Shown in pieces: positions 1-8,101 of a stretch of 64,000 bases of DNA. Where the stretch lies: positions 361,547 to 425,546 of the forward strand of contig NZ_FNVB01000008.1 of assembly GCF_900108315.1 (NCBI RefSeq), given 5' to 3'. The stretch's first letter is position 1; each line of letters starts with the position of its first letter. The position numbers and the translations under genes were made by a program. The stretch comes from Saccharopolyspora kobensis. GTDB taxonomy: Bacteria > Actinomycetota > Actinomycetes > Mycobacteriales > Pseudonocardiaceae. The notes under the pieces are model-generated. The model was not told the DNA's origin. It was given only the letters and a program-made list of their open reading frames with translations, and did no database searches.

Positions 1-1565
1 ACCACCGCGCCCAGCCGTGCCTGGTGCGGGTCGTGCAGGGCATCTCCGGCGAGGTCGACGTCAGGATGCGCTGGGTGGTGCGGTTCGCCTACGGCGACGC
101 GGTGCCCTGGGTGCGCCGGGTGCGCGAAAGCGATCCGGTGCTCGACGAGTTCATCCTGGCCATCGCCGGACCGCACACCGCGGTGCTGCGCGGCGACGTC
201 CTGCCGCAGCGCTGCGAGGGCGAGCGGGCGCACGAGCTGGTCCGCACGGTGCGCGCCGGGGAGACCCTGTCGTGGGTGATGCAGTGGTCCCCGGACGCCG
301 AGGAGCTGCCCGCGCCGGTCGACCCGGAGCAGGAGGTCCGCGACGCCGAGGAGTTCTGGCGGGAGTGGACCACGAAGATCTGCTACTCCGGGCCGCACGC
401 GCACGCCGTGTACCGCTCGCTGGCCACCCTCAAGGCGCTGACCTACGCGCCGACCGGCGGGATCATCGCGGCGCCGACCAGCTCGCTGCCGGAAGCGGTG
501 CCGGGCGACCGGAACTGGGACTACCGCTACTGCTGGCTGCGCGACGCCACCCTGGTGCTGCTGGCGCTGGACGACTTCGGCTGTTCCTCGGAGGCGGAGG
601 CCTGGCGCGCCTGGCTGGTGCGCGCGGTCGCCGGTGACCCGGCCGACCTGCAGATCATGTACGGCATCGGCGGCGAGCGGCACCTGCTGGAGTGGGAGGC
701 CGACTGGCTGCCCGGCTACCGCCGCTGCCGGCCGGTGCGCTTCGGCAACGCGGCCTTCCGGCAGCTCCAGCTCGATGTCTACGGCGAGGTCATGGACTCG
801 CTGCACCTGGCCAGGGAGCGCGGGCTGCCGGAGCACGAGGAGACCTGGGCGCTGCAGCGCGGGATGCTGCGCCACCTGGAGAAGATCTGGCGGCGGCCGG
901 ACCGCGGCATGTGGGAGGTGCGCGGGCCCGACCGGTTCTTCACGCATTCCCGTGTGATGGTGTGGGTGGCCTTCGACCGGGCGGTGCGCGCCGCGGAGGA
1001 GGACGGTCTGCCCGGACCGGTGCGCCGCTGGCGGGAGATCCGCGACGAGGTGCACGCGGAAGTCCTGGAGCAGGCGTGGAATCCGGAGCGCGGCGCGTTC
1101 ACCCAGTACTACGGCGCGACCGCGCTCGACGCGTCGTCGCTGCTGATGCCGTCGGTGGGTTTCCTGCCCGGCGACGACGAGCGCGTGGTGCGCACGGTGG
1201 ATGCCGTGCAGCGCGAGCTCCAGCACGACGGGGTGCTGGTCGACCGCTACACGCCGGACGCGGCCCGCAACCAGGTCGACGGCCTGTCCGGCCGCGAGGG
1301 CGCGTTCCTGGCGTGCTCGTTCTGGATGGTCGACGCGCTGGCCTGCATCGGCCGCCGCGACGAGGCCGAGAAGCTGTTCGGCGAGCTGGTGGCGCTGGCC
1401 AACGACGTCGGCCTGTACGCGGAGGAGTACGACGCCGAGACCGGTTCCTTCACCGGCAACTTCCCGCAGGCCTTCAGCCACCTCGCCCTGGTGAACTCGG
1501 CTGCGGTCCTCTACGGCGGCCTCACCCGTGCCCAGCGGAGCAGGCGGAACGGAAAATCCGCCTGA
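1..1565 (+). CDS. Glycoside hydrolase family 15 protein, 5' end outside window
   Basis: The frame is open from base 3, so the true start lies upstream; about 520 codons are visible, against roughly 600 aa for full-length bacterial relatives. The first part reads as the end of the beta-rich N-terminal domain (LVRVVQGISGEVDVRM). It is followed by the all-alpha catalytic domain, with the family motif DYRYCWLRDAT near visible residue 174, GREGAFLACSFW near 430 and the closing NFPQAFSHLALVNSA. Known members are exo-acting alpha-glucosidases (glucoamylase or trehalase types). There is no signal peptide evidence because the start is missing. A role in trehalose or maltodextrin turnover is inferred; the substrate cannot be decided. 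Confidence 0.88.
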   Translation, partial: HRAQPCLVRVVQGISGEVDVRMRWVVRFAYGDAVPWVRRVRESDPVLDEFILAIAGPHTAVLRGDVLPQRCEGERAHELVRTVRAGETLSWVMQWSPDAEELPAPVDPEQEVRDAEEFWREWTTKICYSGPHAHAVYRSLATLKALTYAPTGGIIAAPTSSLPEAVPGDRNWDYRYCWLRDATLVLLALDDFGCSSEAEAWRAWLVRAVAGDPADLQIMYGIGGERHLLEWEADWLPGYRRCRPVRFGNAAFRQLQLDVYGEVMDSLHLARERGLPEHEETWALQRGMLRHLEKIWRRPDRGMWEVRGPDRFFTHSRVMVWVAFDRAVRAAEEDGLPGPVRRWREIRDEVHAEVLEQAWNPERGAFTQYYGATALDASSLLMPSVGFLPGDDERVVRTVDAVQRELQHDGVLVDRYTPDAARNQVDGLSGREGAFLACSFWMVDALACIGRRDEAEKLFGELVALANDVGLYAEEYDAETGSFTGNFPQAFSHLALVNSAAVLYGGLTRAQRSRRNGKSA

Positions 1566-1620
1566 CGCACCGGTTCCGGCTGGTCAGCTGCGGAACTTCC
1601 GCCACTGCCAGGGCATCGGC

Positions 1621-3786
1621 TCAGTCCAGGCTGTCGGCGATGAACCGGGTGATGTCGGCCGGGGAGCCGGGTTTGGCGAAGAGGTAGCCCTGGCCGGTTT
1701 CGCAGCCGATGTCGGCCATCCGGCGGGACTGGGCCAGCGTTTCCACGCCCTCCGCGGTGACCGTCAGGCCGAGCGCGTGCGCCAGGTCCACCAGGGTCGA
1801 CACGATGCGGGCGTCCACCGGGTCGGCCCGCTCCGCGTCGCGGAGCCCCTCCATGAACGAGCCCGCGATCTTCAGCTCGTGCACCGGGAGGTGGCGCAGG
1901 TAGGCCAGGTTCGAGTAGCCGGTGCCGAAGTCGTCGATGGCGATCCGCACGCCCATCTGGGACAGCGCGCGCAGCGCGTCCAGCGGCTCGTCGGCGGTGC
2001 CCATGATCGCGCTCTCGGTGAGCTCCAGCTGCAGCCGGGACGGTTCCAGCCCGGTCTCGGCCAGGATCGCCGCCACGTCGTTGACCAGCGCCGGATCGCG
2101 CGACTGCCGGACCGCCAGGTTGACGCTGACGAACGGCGCCGCCGAACCGAACCGGTCCTGCCAGCGCCGGGCCTGCAGGCAGGCCTGCCGCAGCACCCAC
2201 CGGCCCAGCGACACGATCAGGCCGGTCTCCTCGGCCAGCCCGATGAACTTGTCCGGGCCGAGCCGCCCGAGCTCCGGGTGCTGCCAGCGGACCAGCGCCT
2301 CCACTCCGACCACGTTGTGGTCGCGCAGGCCGATCAGCGGCTGGTAGTCGACGTAGAACTCCTCGCGCTCCAGCGCGGCGGGCATCGTCGCCGACAGGTG
2401 GAACTGCGCGACCTCGGTGGCGTTGCGCTCCGGGTCGAACAGCGCCCACTGGCCCTTGCCCTCGGCCTTCGCCCAGTACAGCGTCACGTCGGCGTCGCGC
2501 ATCAGCTCGGCGGCGGTCTGCCCGGGCACCGGGCGCTCCACGATGCCGATGCTCGCGCCCACCGACAGCTCGTGGCCGCCGACGCGGAACGGCTCCTCCA
2601 GCGCGTTCAGCACCATGTTCGCGACGTCCACGGCCTGGCCGATGTTCCGCGAGTTCTGCAGCAGGATGACGAACTCGTCGCCGCCCATCCGCGCGACGAG
2701 CCGGTCGTCGCCGTGCACCACGGCGGCGAGCCGGTCGGCGACCGCGACCAGCAGGTCGTCGCCGACGTGGTGGCCGAGGCTGTCGTTGATGACCTTGAAG
2801 CCGTCCAGGTCCATGTAGCACAGCGCGACCCGGGCGCCGGGTTCGTCCTGCCGGAGGACGTCGGTGAGCCGCTCCAGGAACAGCGCGCGGTTGGGCAGCC
2901 GGGTCAGCGGGTCGTGCATCGCCTGGTGCCGCAGCCGCTCCTGCAGCATCCGCCGGTCGGTGACGTCCTCGATCAGCGCCACCTGGTAGAGCGGCAGGCC
3001 GTCCTCGCCGCGGACCAGGGACACGATCATCTCGGTCCACACCGTGTTGCCGTCCGGGCGGATGAACTGCTTCTCCACCCGGAACTGGTCGCGCTCGCCG
3101 CGGACCAGCTCCTGGTACATCCGCCAGACGCTGTCCGGGTCGGCCGGGTGCATCATGTCCGACACCAGCATGGTGCGGAGTTCCTCGCCGGAGCGGCCCA
3201 TGATCCGGGTCAGCGAGTCGTTGACCTCCAGGATCCGGCCGCCCATGTCGCCGATGCCGATGCCGATGGCGGCCTCGGCGAAGATCGCGCGAAACCGCGC
3301 CTCGCTGGTGCGCAGCGCCTGCTCGACGGCGTCGCGGGCGTCGAGCACGGCCTGCCGGATGGCTTCCTGCTCGTCGAGCGTGCGCTTGCGCGCGGCCTGC
3401 ACGAACCCGGAGCACAGGGCGCCCTGCAGCGCCGCGACCCGGTTGCGCCAGCTGGGACTGCTGTCCAGCCCGAGGGCGTCGAGCATCTCCTCGCCGATCA
3501 GGTTCACCGTACGGGCCAGCGACTCGGCGCTGGTGAAGTGCACGGCGACCAGGTCCACGCCCACCTCGCGCGCGGCCGCCGCGTCGAACGGGTCGCTGAG
3601 CAGCGCATCGACCATTCGGTCCGTGTAGCCGTACAGGCGGCCTTCGATCTCGGCGCTGGTCATGGGCACGTAGCTGGTACCCATGAGCACGTGCGCCCAG
3701 GCCGCCGCGAAGCGGCGTCGGTCGGCTCGGTTCACCTCGGCGGTCACCTCGTGAGCGCTTGGCACCGGCGCGGTCCAGCCAGTCAT
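1621..3786 (-). CDS. PAS-GGDEF-EAL cyclic-di-GMP signalling protein
   Basis: A 721-aa protein starting at the ATG whose upstream GGAGGG is well spaced; a longer open frame to 3879 lacks a better site. Domains in order: an N-terminal alpha-helical region of about 150 aa that I do not recognise, a PAS/PAC sensor (about residues 158-272), a GGDEF domain with an intact GGDEF active site near 368, and an EAL domain with EALVRW near 494 and DDFGTGYSNL further on. Both catalytic motifs look complete, so it could make and degrade c-di-GMP; which activity dominates cannot be read. No membrane segment is evident. Single gene, convergent with the preceding GH15 gene. Confidence 0.93.
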   Translation of the reverse strand: MTGWTAPVPSAHEVTAEVNRADRRRFAAAWAHVLMGTSYVPMTSAEIEGRLYGYTDRMVDALLSDPFDAAAAREVGVDLVAVHFTSAESLARTVNLIGEEMLDALGLDSSPSWRNRVAALQGALCSGFVQAARKRTLDEQEAIRQAVLDARDAVEQALRTSEARFRAIFAEAAIGIGIGDMGGRILEVNDSLTRIMGRSGEELRTMLVSDMMHPADPDSVWRMYQELVRGERDQFRVEKQFIRPDGNTVWTEMIVSLVRGEDGLPLYQVALIEDVTDRRMLQERLRHQAMHDPLTRLPNRALFLERLTDVLRQDEPGARVALCYMDLDGFKVINDSLGHHVGDDLLVAVADRLAAVVHGDDRLVARMGGDEFVILLQNSRNIGQAVDVANMVLNALEEPFRVGGHELSVGASIGIVERPVPGQTAAELMRDADVTLYWAKAEGKGQWALFDPERNATEVAQFHLSATMPAALEREEFYVDYQPLIGLRDHNVVGVEALVRWQHPELGRLGPDKFIGLAEETGLIVSLGRWVLRQACLQARRWQDRFGSAAPFVSVNLAVRQSRDPALVNDVAAILAETGLEPSRLQLELTESAIMGTADEPLDALRALSQMGVRIAIDDFGTGYSNLAYLRHLPVHELKIAGSFMEGLRDAERADPVDARIVSTLVDLAHALGLTVTAEGVETLAQSRRMADIGCETGQGYLFAKPGSPADITRFIADSLD

Positions 3787-4201
3787 GCCTGGGGCGCCCT
3801 CCACTCGTACTCGCCTCGCCCGTTCTCGTTCGGAGCATACGACCGGATCGGTCCGGCGGTCGAACATCATGTGCGGCACCCGGGGTAAGCCGTAACCTCA
3901 TCCGAGCAGGCCATCCGCGTGGTTCACACGACGATCGATTACCGTCCGCAACCACGTGATCGCTCGAGTACGGCTGTCATGATCGATCTGCTGGTGTTGA
4001 CGCTCAGCCCGGCCGAGAGGTTGTGCACGGCGTTGAACTACCCGTCGGTGGCCAGCAGTTCACCCTCAGCTGTCCGGATTGAGCCAATCCGGTTAAAAAC
4101 TAACACAGGATCTACTTCTTACGAAAACGATTCGCGACACTTCCGGGGCAAGCCGCGCAGTCCCCCGACGACGCGGCGCAACCAACACCATGGAGGCCCC
4201 G
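3787..4201. other. Divergent intergenic region between the GGDEF-EAL gene and the lysozyme gene
   Basis: This 415-base stretch separates divergent genes. It holds no convincing ORF and is locally AT-richer around 4090-4135 (a run including GGTTAAAAACTAACAC). That composition suggests the lysozyme promoter lies there, but I cannot assign -35/-10 elements with confidence. Confidence 0.4.
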
Positions 4202-5047
4202 ATGAACCGTCCGAGTGGACGTGGTCGCCGATTACGCCTGTTCTCCTTAACATCGGTGCTCTGCGCAGGTGCCCTCTTCCTGTGCGCGCCCGCGCTGGCC
4301 AGCACTCCCCTTCCCGGAAGGGACTCCGCGATGGGCCAGACCAGCACCGAACCGGTCACCGACACGCCGATGGGCTCGCAGATCCGCAAGCACGAGGGCG
4401 GCGAGGAGCAGGCCGTGCCTGCGATCGCGCCGCTGGCCACGGTGGCGGGCATGGACGTCAGCAGCCACCAGGGCAACGTGGACTGGAAGTCCTGGTACAA
4501 CCAGGGCATGCGGTTCGCCTACGTCAAGGCGACCGAGAGCACCAGCTACAAGAACCCGTACTTCGCCCAGCAGTACAACGGTTCCTACAACGTGGGCATG
4601 ATCCGCGGCGCCTACCACTTCGCCCTGCCGGACCGCTCCAGCGGCGCGGCCCAGGCCAACTACTTCGTGGACAACGGCGGCGGCTGGTCCAAGGACGGCA
4701 AGACCCTGCCGGGCGCGCTGGACATGGAGTACAACCCGTACGGCTCGACCTGCTACGGCAAGTCCAAGAGCCAGATGACGGCATGGATCAAGGACTTCAG
4801 CGACACCTACCACTCGCGCACCGGGCGCTGGCCCGTCATCTACACCTCCACCAGCTGGTGGAACCAGTGCGTGGACGGCGACTTCAGCTCGACCAACCCG
4901 CTGTGGGTCGCCCGCTACGCGAGCACGGTCGGCCAGCTCCCGTACAACTGGGGCATCTGGACGATCTGGCAGTACACCTCCTCGCCGATCGACAAGAACA
5001 CCTTCAACGGCGCTTACGACCGCTTGCAGGCCTTGGCGAACGGCTGA
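4202..5047 (+). CDS. Secreted GH25 lysozyme (muramidase)
   Basis: A 281-aa protein. The ATG at 4202 is chosen because GGAGG lies 4-8 bases upstream. Residues 1-34 form a signal peptide (arginine-rich n-region, LLFLC-like hydrophobic core, ALA-S cleavage motif). After a 45-residue linker the GH25 barrel begins with GMDVSSHQG near residue 83. The acidic pair LDMEY near 173 matches the DxE catalytic strand, and the domain closes with WGIWTIWQYTSS. GH25 enzymes cleave the MurNAc-GlcNAc beta-1,4 bond of peptidoglycan. An exported role in wall remodelling or attack on other bacteria is inferred. A strong terminator follows directly, so it is probably monocistronic. Confidence 0.95.
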   Translation: MNRPSGRGRRLRLFSLTSVLCAGALFLCAPALASTPLPGRDSAMGQTSTEPVTDTPMGSQIRKHEGGEEQAVPAIAPLATVAGMDVSSHQGNVDWKSWYNQGMRFAYVKATESTSYKNPYFAQQYNGSYNVGMIRGAYHFALPDRSSGAAQANYFVDNGGGWSKDGKTLPGALDMEYNPYGSTCYGKSKSQMTAWIKDFSDTYHSRTGRWPVIYTSTSWWNQCVDGDFSSTNPLWVARYASTVGQLPYNWGIWTIWQYTSSPIDKNTFNGAYDRLQALANG

Positions 5048-5054
5048 CCTCCGG

Positions 5055-5091
5055 GAACCCGCGGTGCCGCTCCCGACGGCACCGCGGGTTC
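5055..5091 (+). terminator. Hairpin terminator after the GH25 lysozyme gene
   Basis: A perfect 15-bp stem (GAACCCGCGGTGCCG pairing with its complement) has a 7-base loop and starts 8 bases after the lysozyme stop codon. There is no long U-tract, as is common in high-GC actinomycetes. Confidence 0.8.
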
Positions 5092-5138
5092 TCCCGTGCG
5101 CGCCCAGAACCGCGGCGGCGCCGGGCAGAATCACGCGC

Positions 5139-6272
5139 ATGGGTGAGCGCAAGATCGGTCTGGTCGCGACGATCGCCATCGCGGTGGTGGTGCTGGTCAG
5201 CGTCAGCATCGCCCTGCTGGTCTTCGACGCCCGCACCACCGGTGCGGACGCCCTGCGCACCGGTGGACTGGCCGCGGGCTCGGTCGTCGCGCTGTACGCG
5301 CTGTGGCTCAACGACCGCAGGCGGCGCACCGAGGAGAAGCGGCAGGAGCTGGAGACCCAGCGCCAGGAGCTGGACCGGGAGCGCTACGCGCTCGAACAGC
5401 AGCGGCAGGCCCTGGAGGACCGGCGGACCGCGCAGGACCACGTCCGGGCCGCCGACGAGCGCTTCGCGCGGGCGGTGGAGCTGCTCGGCAACGAGGCCGA
5501 CCAGGTGCGCGTCGGCGCGCTGCACGCGCTCGCCGGGCTGGCGCGCAACAACCCGGACTACGCGCAGACGGTCCTCGACGTGCTGTGCTCGTACCTGCGC
5601 CGCCCGTTCGACCATCCGAAGTGGACGGGCGATCCGGTGCCGGGCAAGATCCCCGAGGAGCTGCAGCGCGAGCGGACGGTGCGGCAGACCGCCAGCAAGC
5701 TCGTGGTGTCGCTGCTGCCGACCACCGACGAGGTGGACCCGCCCCGCTACGACCTCGACATCGCGGCGGCCTCCATGGACCGCTTCGACCTGTCCGGCCG
5801 GGTCGTCGGCCGCCTCGACGCGCAAGCGTGCCGGTTCCGGCACCGGACGAACCTGGAGGGCGCGGTCTTCCACGGCAAGGTCGACCTGCACGACGCCACG
5901 TTCCTGCACCCGCTCCAGGCCGGGAAGGCCGTGTTCCACGACCGCTTGATCCTGACCTGCGCGAAGAGCCGTGCGCCGGTGGGCTTCGAGCTCGCGGAGT
6001 TCCACGCGGAGGTGAACCTGCAGGAGGCGCGGTTCGCCGAGCACGTCTCCTTCGAGCAGGCGGCCTTCTTCGCGCCCTGCGACCTCCGCAGGGCGCGCTT
6101 CGACCACGGGGTCGATCTCAGGGCGAAGCCGCCGATACCCGGGGTTGCGCTGCACAACACCGAGGTCAACGCGGCTGTGGACAACGCCCTCCCCGAGGGC
6201 TGGGAGCTCGAACCGCTGGCCGCGCCGAACCGAGCGCGCATCTCGCACCAGCAGGAGGAAGCGCATGCGTGA
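5139..6272 (+). CDS. Membrane-anchored pentapeptide-repeat-like protein (first of tandem pair)
   Basis: A 377-aa protein. Two hydrophobic segments near the N-terminus (about 7-29 and 40-60) are followed by an arginine/glutamate-rich helical stretch (about 62-105) that looks like a coiled coil. Next comes a conserved helical block (ERFARAVELLGNEADQVRVG). The C-terminal half has A-x-F-x-x-type repeats (for example GAVFHGKVDLHDATFLHP, ARFAEHVSFEQAAFF) typical of right-handed pentapeptide-repeat helices. It overlaps the start of a paralogue by 8 bases, so the two are surely co-translated. Function is unknown; a membrane-tethered binding or scaffold role is inferred only from architecture. Confidence 0.85.
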   Translation: MGERKIGLVATIAIAVVVLVSVSIALLVFDARTTGADALRTGGLAAGSVVALYALWLNDRRRRTEEKRQELETQRQELDRERYALEQQRQALEDRRTAQDHVRAADERFARAVELLGNEADQVRVGALHALAGLARNNPDYAQTVLDVLCSYLRRPFDHPKWTGDPVPGKIPEELQRERTVRQTASKLVVSLLPTTDEVDPPRYDLDIAAASMDRFDLSGRVVGRLDAQACRFRHRTNLEGAVFHGKVDLHDATFLHPLQAGKAVFHDRLILTCAKSRAPVGFELAEFHAEVNLQEARFAEHVSFEQAAFFAPCDLRRARFDHGVDLRAKPPIPGVALHNTEVNAAVDNALPEGWELEPLAAPNRARISHQQEEAHA

Positions 6273-7320
6273 GCGCAGGATCTGGTTGGTCGCGACGATC
6301 GCCATCGCGGTGGTGGTGCTGCTCGGCGTGAGCGCCGCTCTGCTGGTCTTCGACCCGCGCACCACCGGCGCCGACGCCCTGCGCACCGGTGGGCTGGCCG
6401 CGGGCTCGGTCGTCGCGCTCTACGCGCTGTGGCTCAACGACCGGCGGCGGCGCACCGAGGAGCAGCGGCAGCAGGTCGAACGCGAGCGGTACGAGCTGGA
6501 GGACCGGCGCGTGGAGCTGGACCGGGACCGGATCGCCGACGAGCGCTTCGCCCGCGCGATCGAGCTGCTCGGGCACGAGACCGACCAGGTCCGCGTCGGC
6601 GCGCTGCACGCGCTGGCCGGGCTCGCCCGCAACCGCCCCGACTACACCCAGACCGTGCTCGACGTCCTGTGCTCCTACCTGCGCCGTCCTTTCGAGCACC
6701 CGCGCTACGGGGGCGATTGGCCCGATCGATCGGCCAGGAACAACGCCGAGCGGAAGTTGCAGGTGCGGCTGACGGCTCAACGGCTGATCGAGGAGCTGCT
6801 GCCGCGCGTCGACGACGCCGACGCTCCGGCCTACGACCTGGACCTGACCGGCGCGACGCTGGAGTACTTCGACCTCAGCGACCGCAAGATCGGCACGCTG
6901 ACGCTGCGCTACGGACGCCTGTTCAGCGACAACAACTTCAGCCGGTGCGAGTTCCACGGGAAGGTGTGGTTCACCGCCGCGACGATCGGGCCCGGCCGGT
7001 TGTACGGGCGGTTCCGCTGCGACGACGCGGTCTTCCACCAGCTGGCCTGGTTCCCCGGCACCGAGTTCAGCGGCCGGGCGACCTTCCGGCGCACCCGGTT
7101 CACCGGCACGACCAAGTTCGACAAGAGCCGCTTCGGCAACGCGCTGTCGATGGCCGGCGCCGAGTTCCACGGGGAGGCCGACTTCCGCGAGGCGTGCTTC
7201 GAGCACGACGTCGACATGTCCGGCACCACCTTCCGCGGCGAAGTGCGCAACGACGGCATCACCACGAGCCCCGACCACGACGTCGTCCTGCCGGAGGGCT
7301 GGGCGGCCGCAGCCCGCTGA
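6265..7320 (+). CDS. Membrane-anchored pentapeptide-repeat-like protein (second of tandem pair)
   Basis: A 351-aa paralogue of the upstream protein, starting inside its final codons with AGGAGGA as ribosome site. The N-terminal 60 residues are almost identical to the first copy (LVATIAIAVVVL and TTGADALRTGGLAAGS are shared). The coiled-coil stretch is shorter, and the C-terminal repeats (TEFSGRATFRRTRFTGTTKF) are clearer than in copy one. This pattern implies a tandem duplication, with the membrane part kept and the repeat domain diverging. A heteromeric membrane complex is plausible but not shown. The function of neither paralogue is known. Confidence 0.85.
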   Translation: MRERRIWLVATIAIAVVVLLGVSAALLVFDPRTTGADALRTGGLAAGSVVALYALWLNDRRRRTEEQRQQVERERYELEDRRVELDRDRIADERFARAIELLGHETDQVRVGALHALAGLARNRPDYTQTVLDVLCSYLRRPFEHPRYGGDWPDRSARNNAERKLQVRLTAQRLIEELLPRVDDADAPAYDLDLTGATLEYFDLSDRKIGTLTLRYGRLFSDNNFSRCEFHGKVWFTAATIGPGRLYGRFRCDDAVFHQLAWFPGTEFSGRATFRRTRFTGTTKFDKSRFGNALSMAGAEFHGEADFREACFEHDVDMSGTTFRGEVRNDGITTSPDHDVVLPEGWAAAAR

Positions 7321-7429
7321 GGGGCCGCTGACCAGCTGGTCCGCCGAAAATGCCCGCCGGGAGGGCCGCTCGGTGGGCCCCGGCTCGCACGCGGAAACCC
7401 GTTCGCCGCCCACGTGCGTTTGAACGATC

Positions 7430-7960
7430 ATGCACGGACAACAGCAGGCGATCGGGCTCAGGCCGCCGCTCAGCGCCGTTCCGCGAACACCCGCGCCGCT
7501 GGCGATGAGGCCGGTCCTGCTGATCTCCGGCGTGCTCCCGCAGTGCTCGCGATCGCCGCTTCGCAGTACGGCTACTTCGGCGACGAGCTGTACTTCCGCG
7601 CCGCCGGCGACCACCTGGCCTGGCGGTACGCCGACCAGCAGCCGCTGCTGGCGCTGGCCATGGACGGCGAGCGCGATCCAGCACTTCGGACCGGCCGCGG
7701 GCATCCCGGAGGTGTACAGCGGCAGTCGCGGGCACTGGTACTTCGGCTCCCCGCCGGAAGGAACGCGCACCGCGCTCTTCGTCGGGTTCGACGAGGAATC
7801 GCTGCGCCGCCACTTCGGCAGCGTCGAGCGCGTGTCCACTGTGGAGCGGGCCTGGCGCCATCAACCGGGGCGCTCCGATCTGGCTCGCCGAAGACCCGAA
7901 CATGCCGTGGCGCGATCTCTGGCCGCAGTTCCGCTACACGCACATCGGACTCGACTCTCC
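7430..7960 (+). pseudogene. Decayed ArnT/GT39-like glycosyltransferase
   Basis: Pieces of one membrane glycosyltransferase appear in three frames. LAMRPVLLISGVL is in frame 2. QYGYFGDELYFRAAGDHLAW then follows in frame 1; this is the first-loop D-E motif of ArnT-like mannosyltransferases. Next is SRGHWYFGSPPEG...FVGFDEESLRRHFGSVE back in frame 2, and GAPIWLAEDPNMPWRDLWPQ in frame 3. The last two pieces resemble the C-terminus of the same family. Most of the roughly 500-aa middle, including the other membrane segments, is absent. So there is a large internal deletion plus at least two further frameshifts, and no product is expected. Family assignment rests on recalled motifs. Confidence 0.75.
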
Positions 7961-8101
7961 GCGCGCTCCCGATCGCGCTCCGCGAGTCGTTGACGCAGCG
8001 GTGAATTCCGGATTCCGGTCCGGACACCGCCCGCCGAACGAATCCGCAACGTTGTGCCGGACGGGGTGTGCAAAAAGGCGAAGATCCATCACGTTTCTAG
8101 G

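Noticed and set aside
1528-3888. Long plus-strand open frame (786 aa) opposite the GGDEF-EAL gene
   Set aside because: GC-rich antisense shadow with biased Arg/Val/His composition and no domain; the minus-strand product has complete known motifs.
7414-8004. Intact 196-aa or 187-aa proteins at the glycosyltransferase remnant
   Set aside because: Known motifs switch between three frames; neither frame gives a coherent protein.
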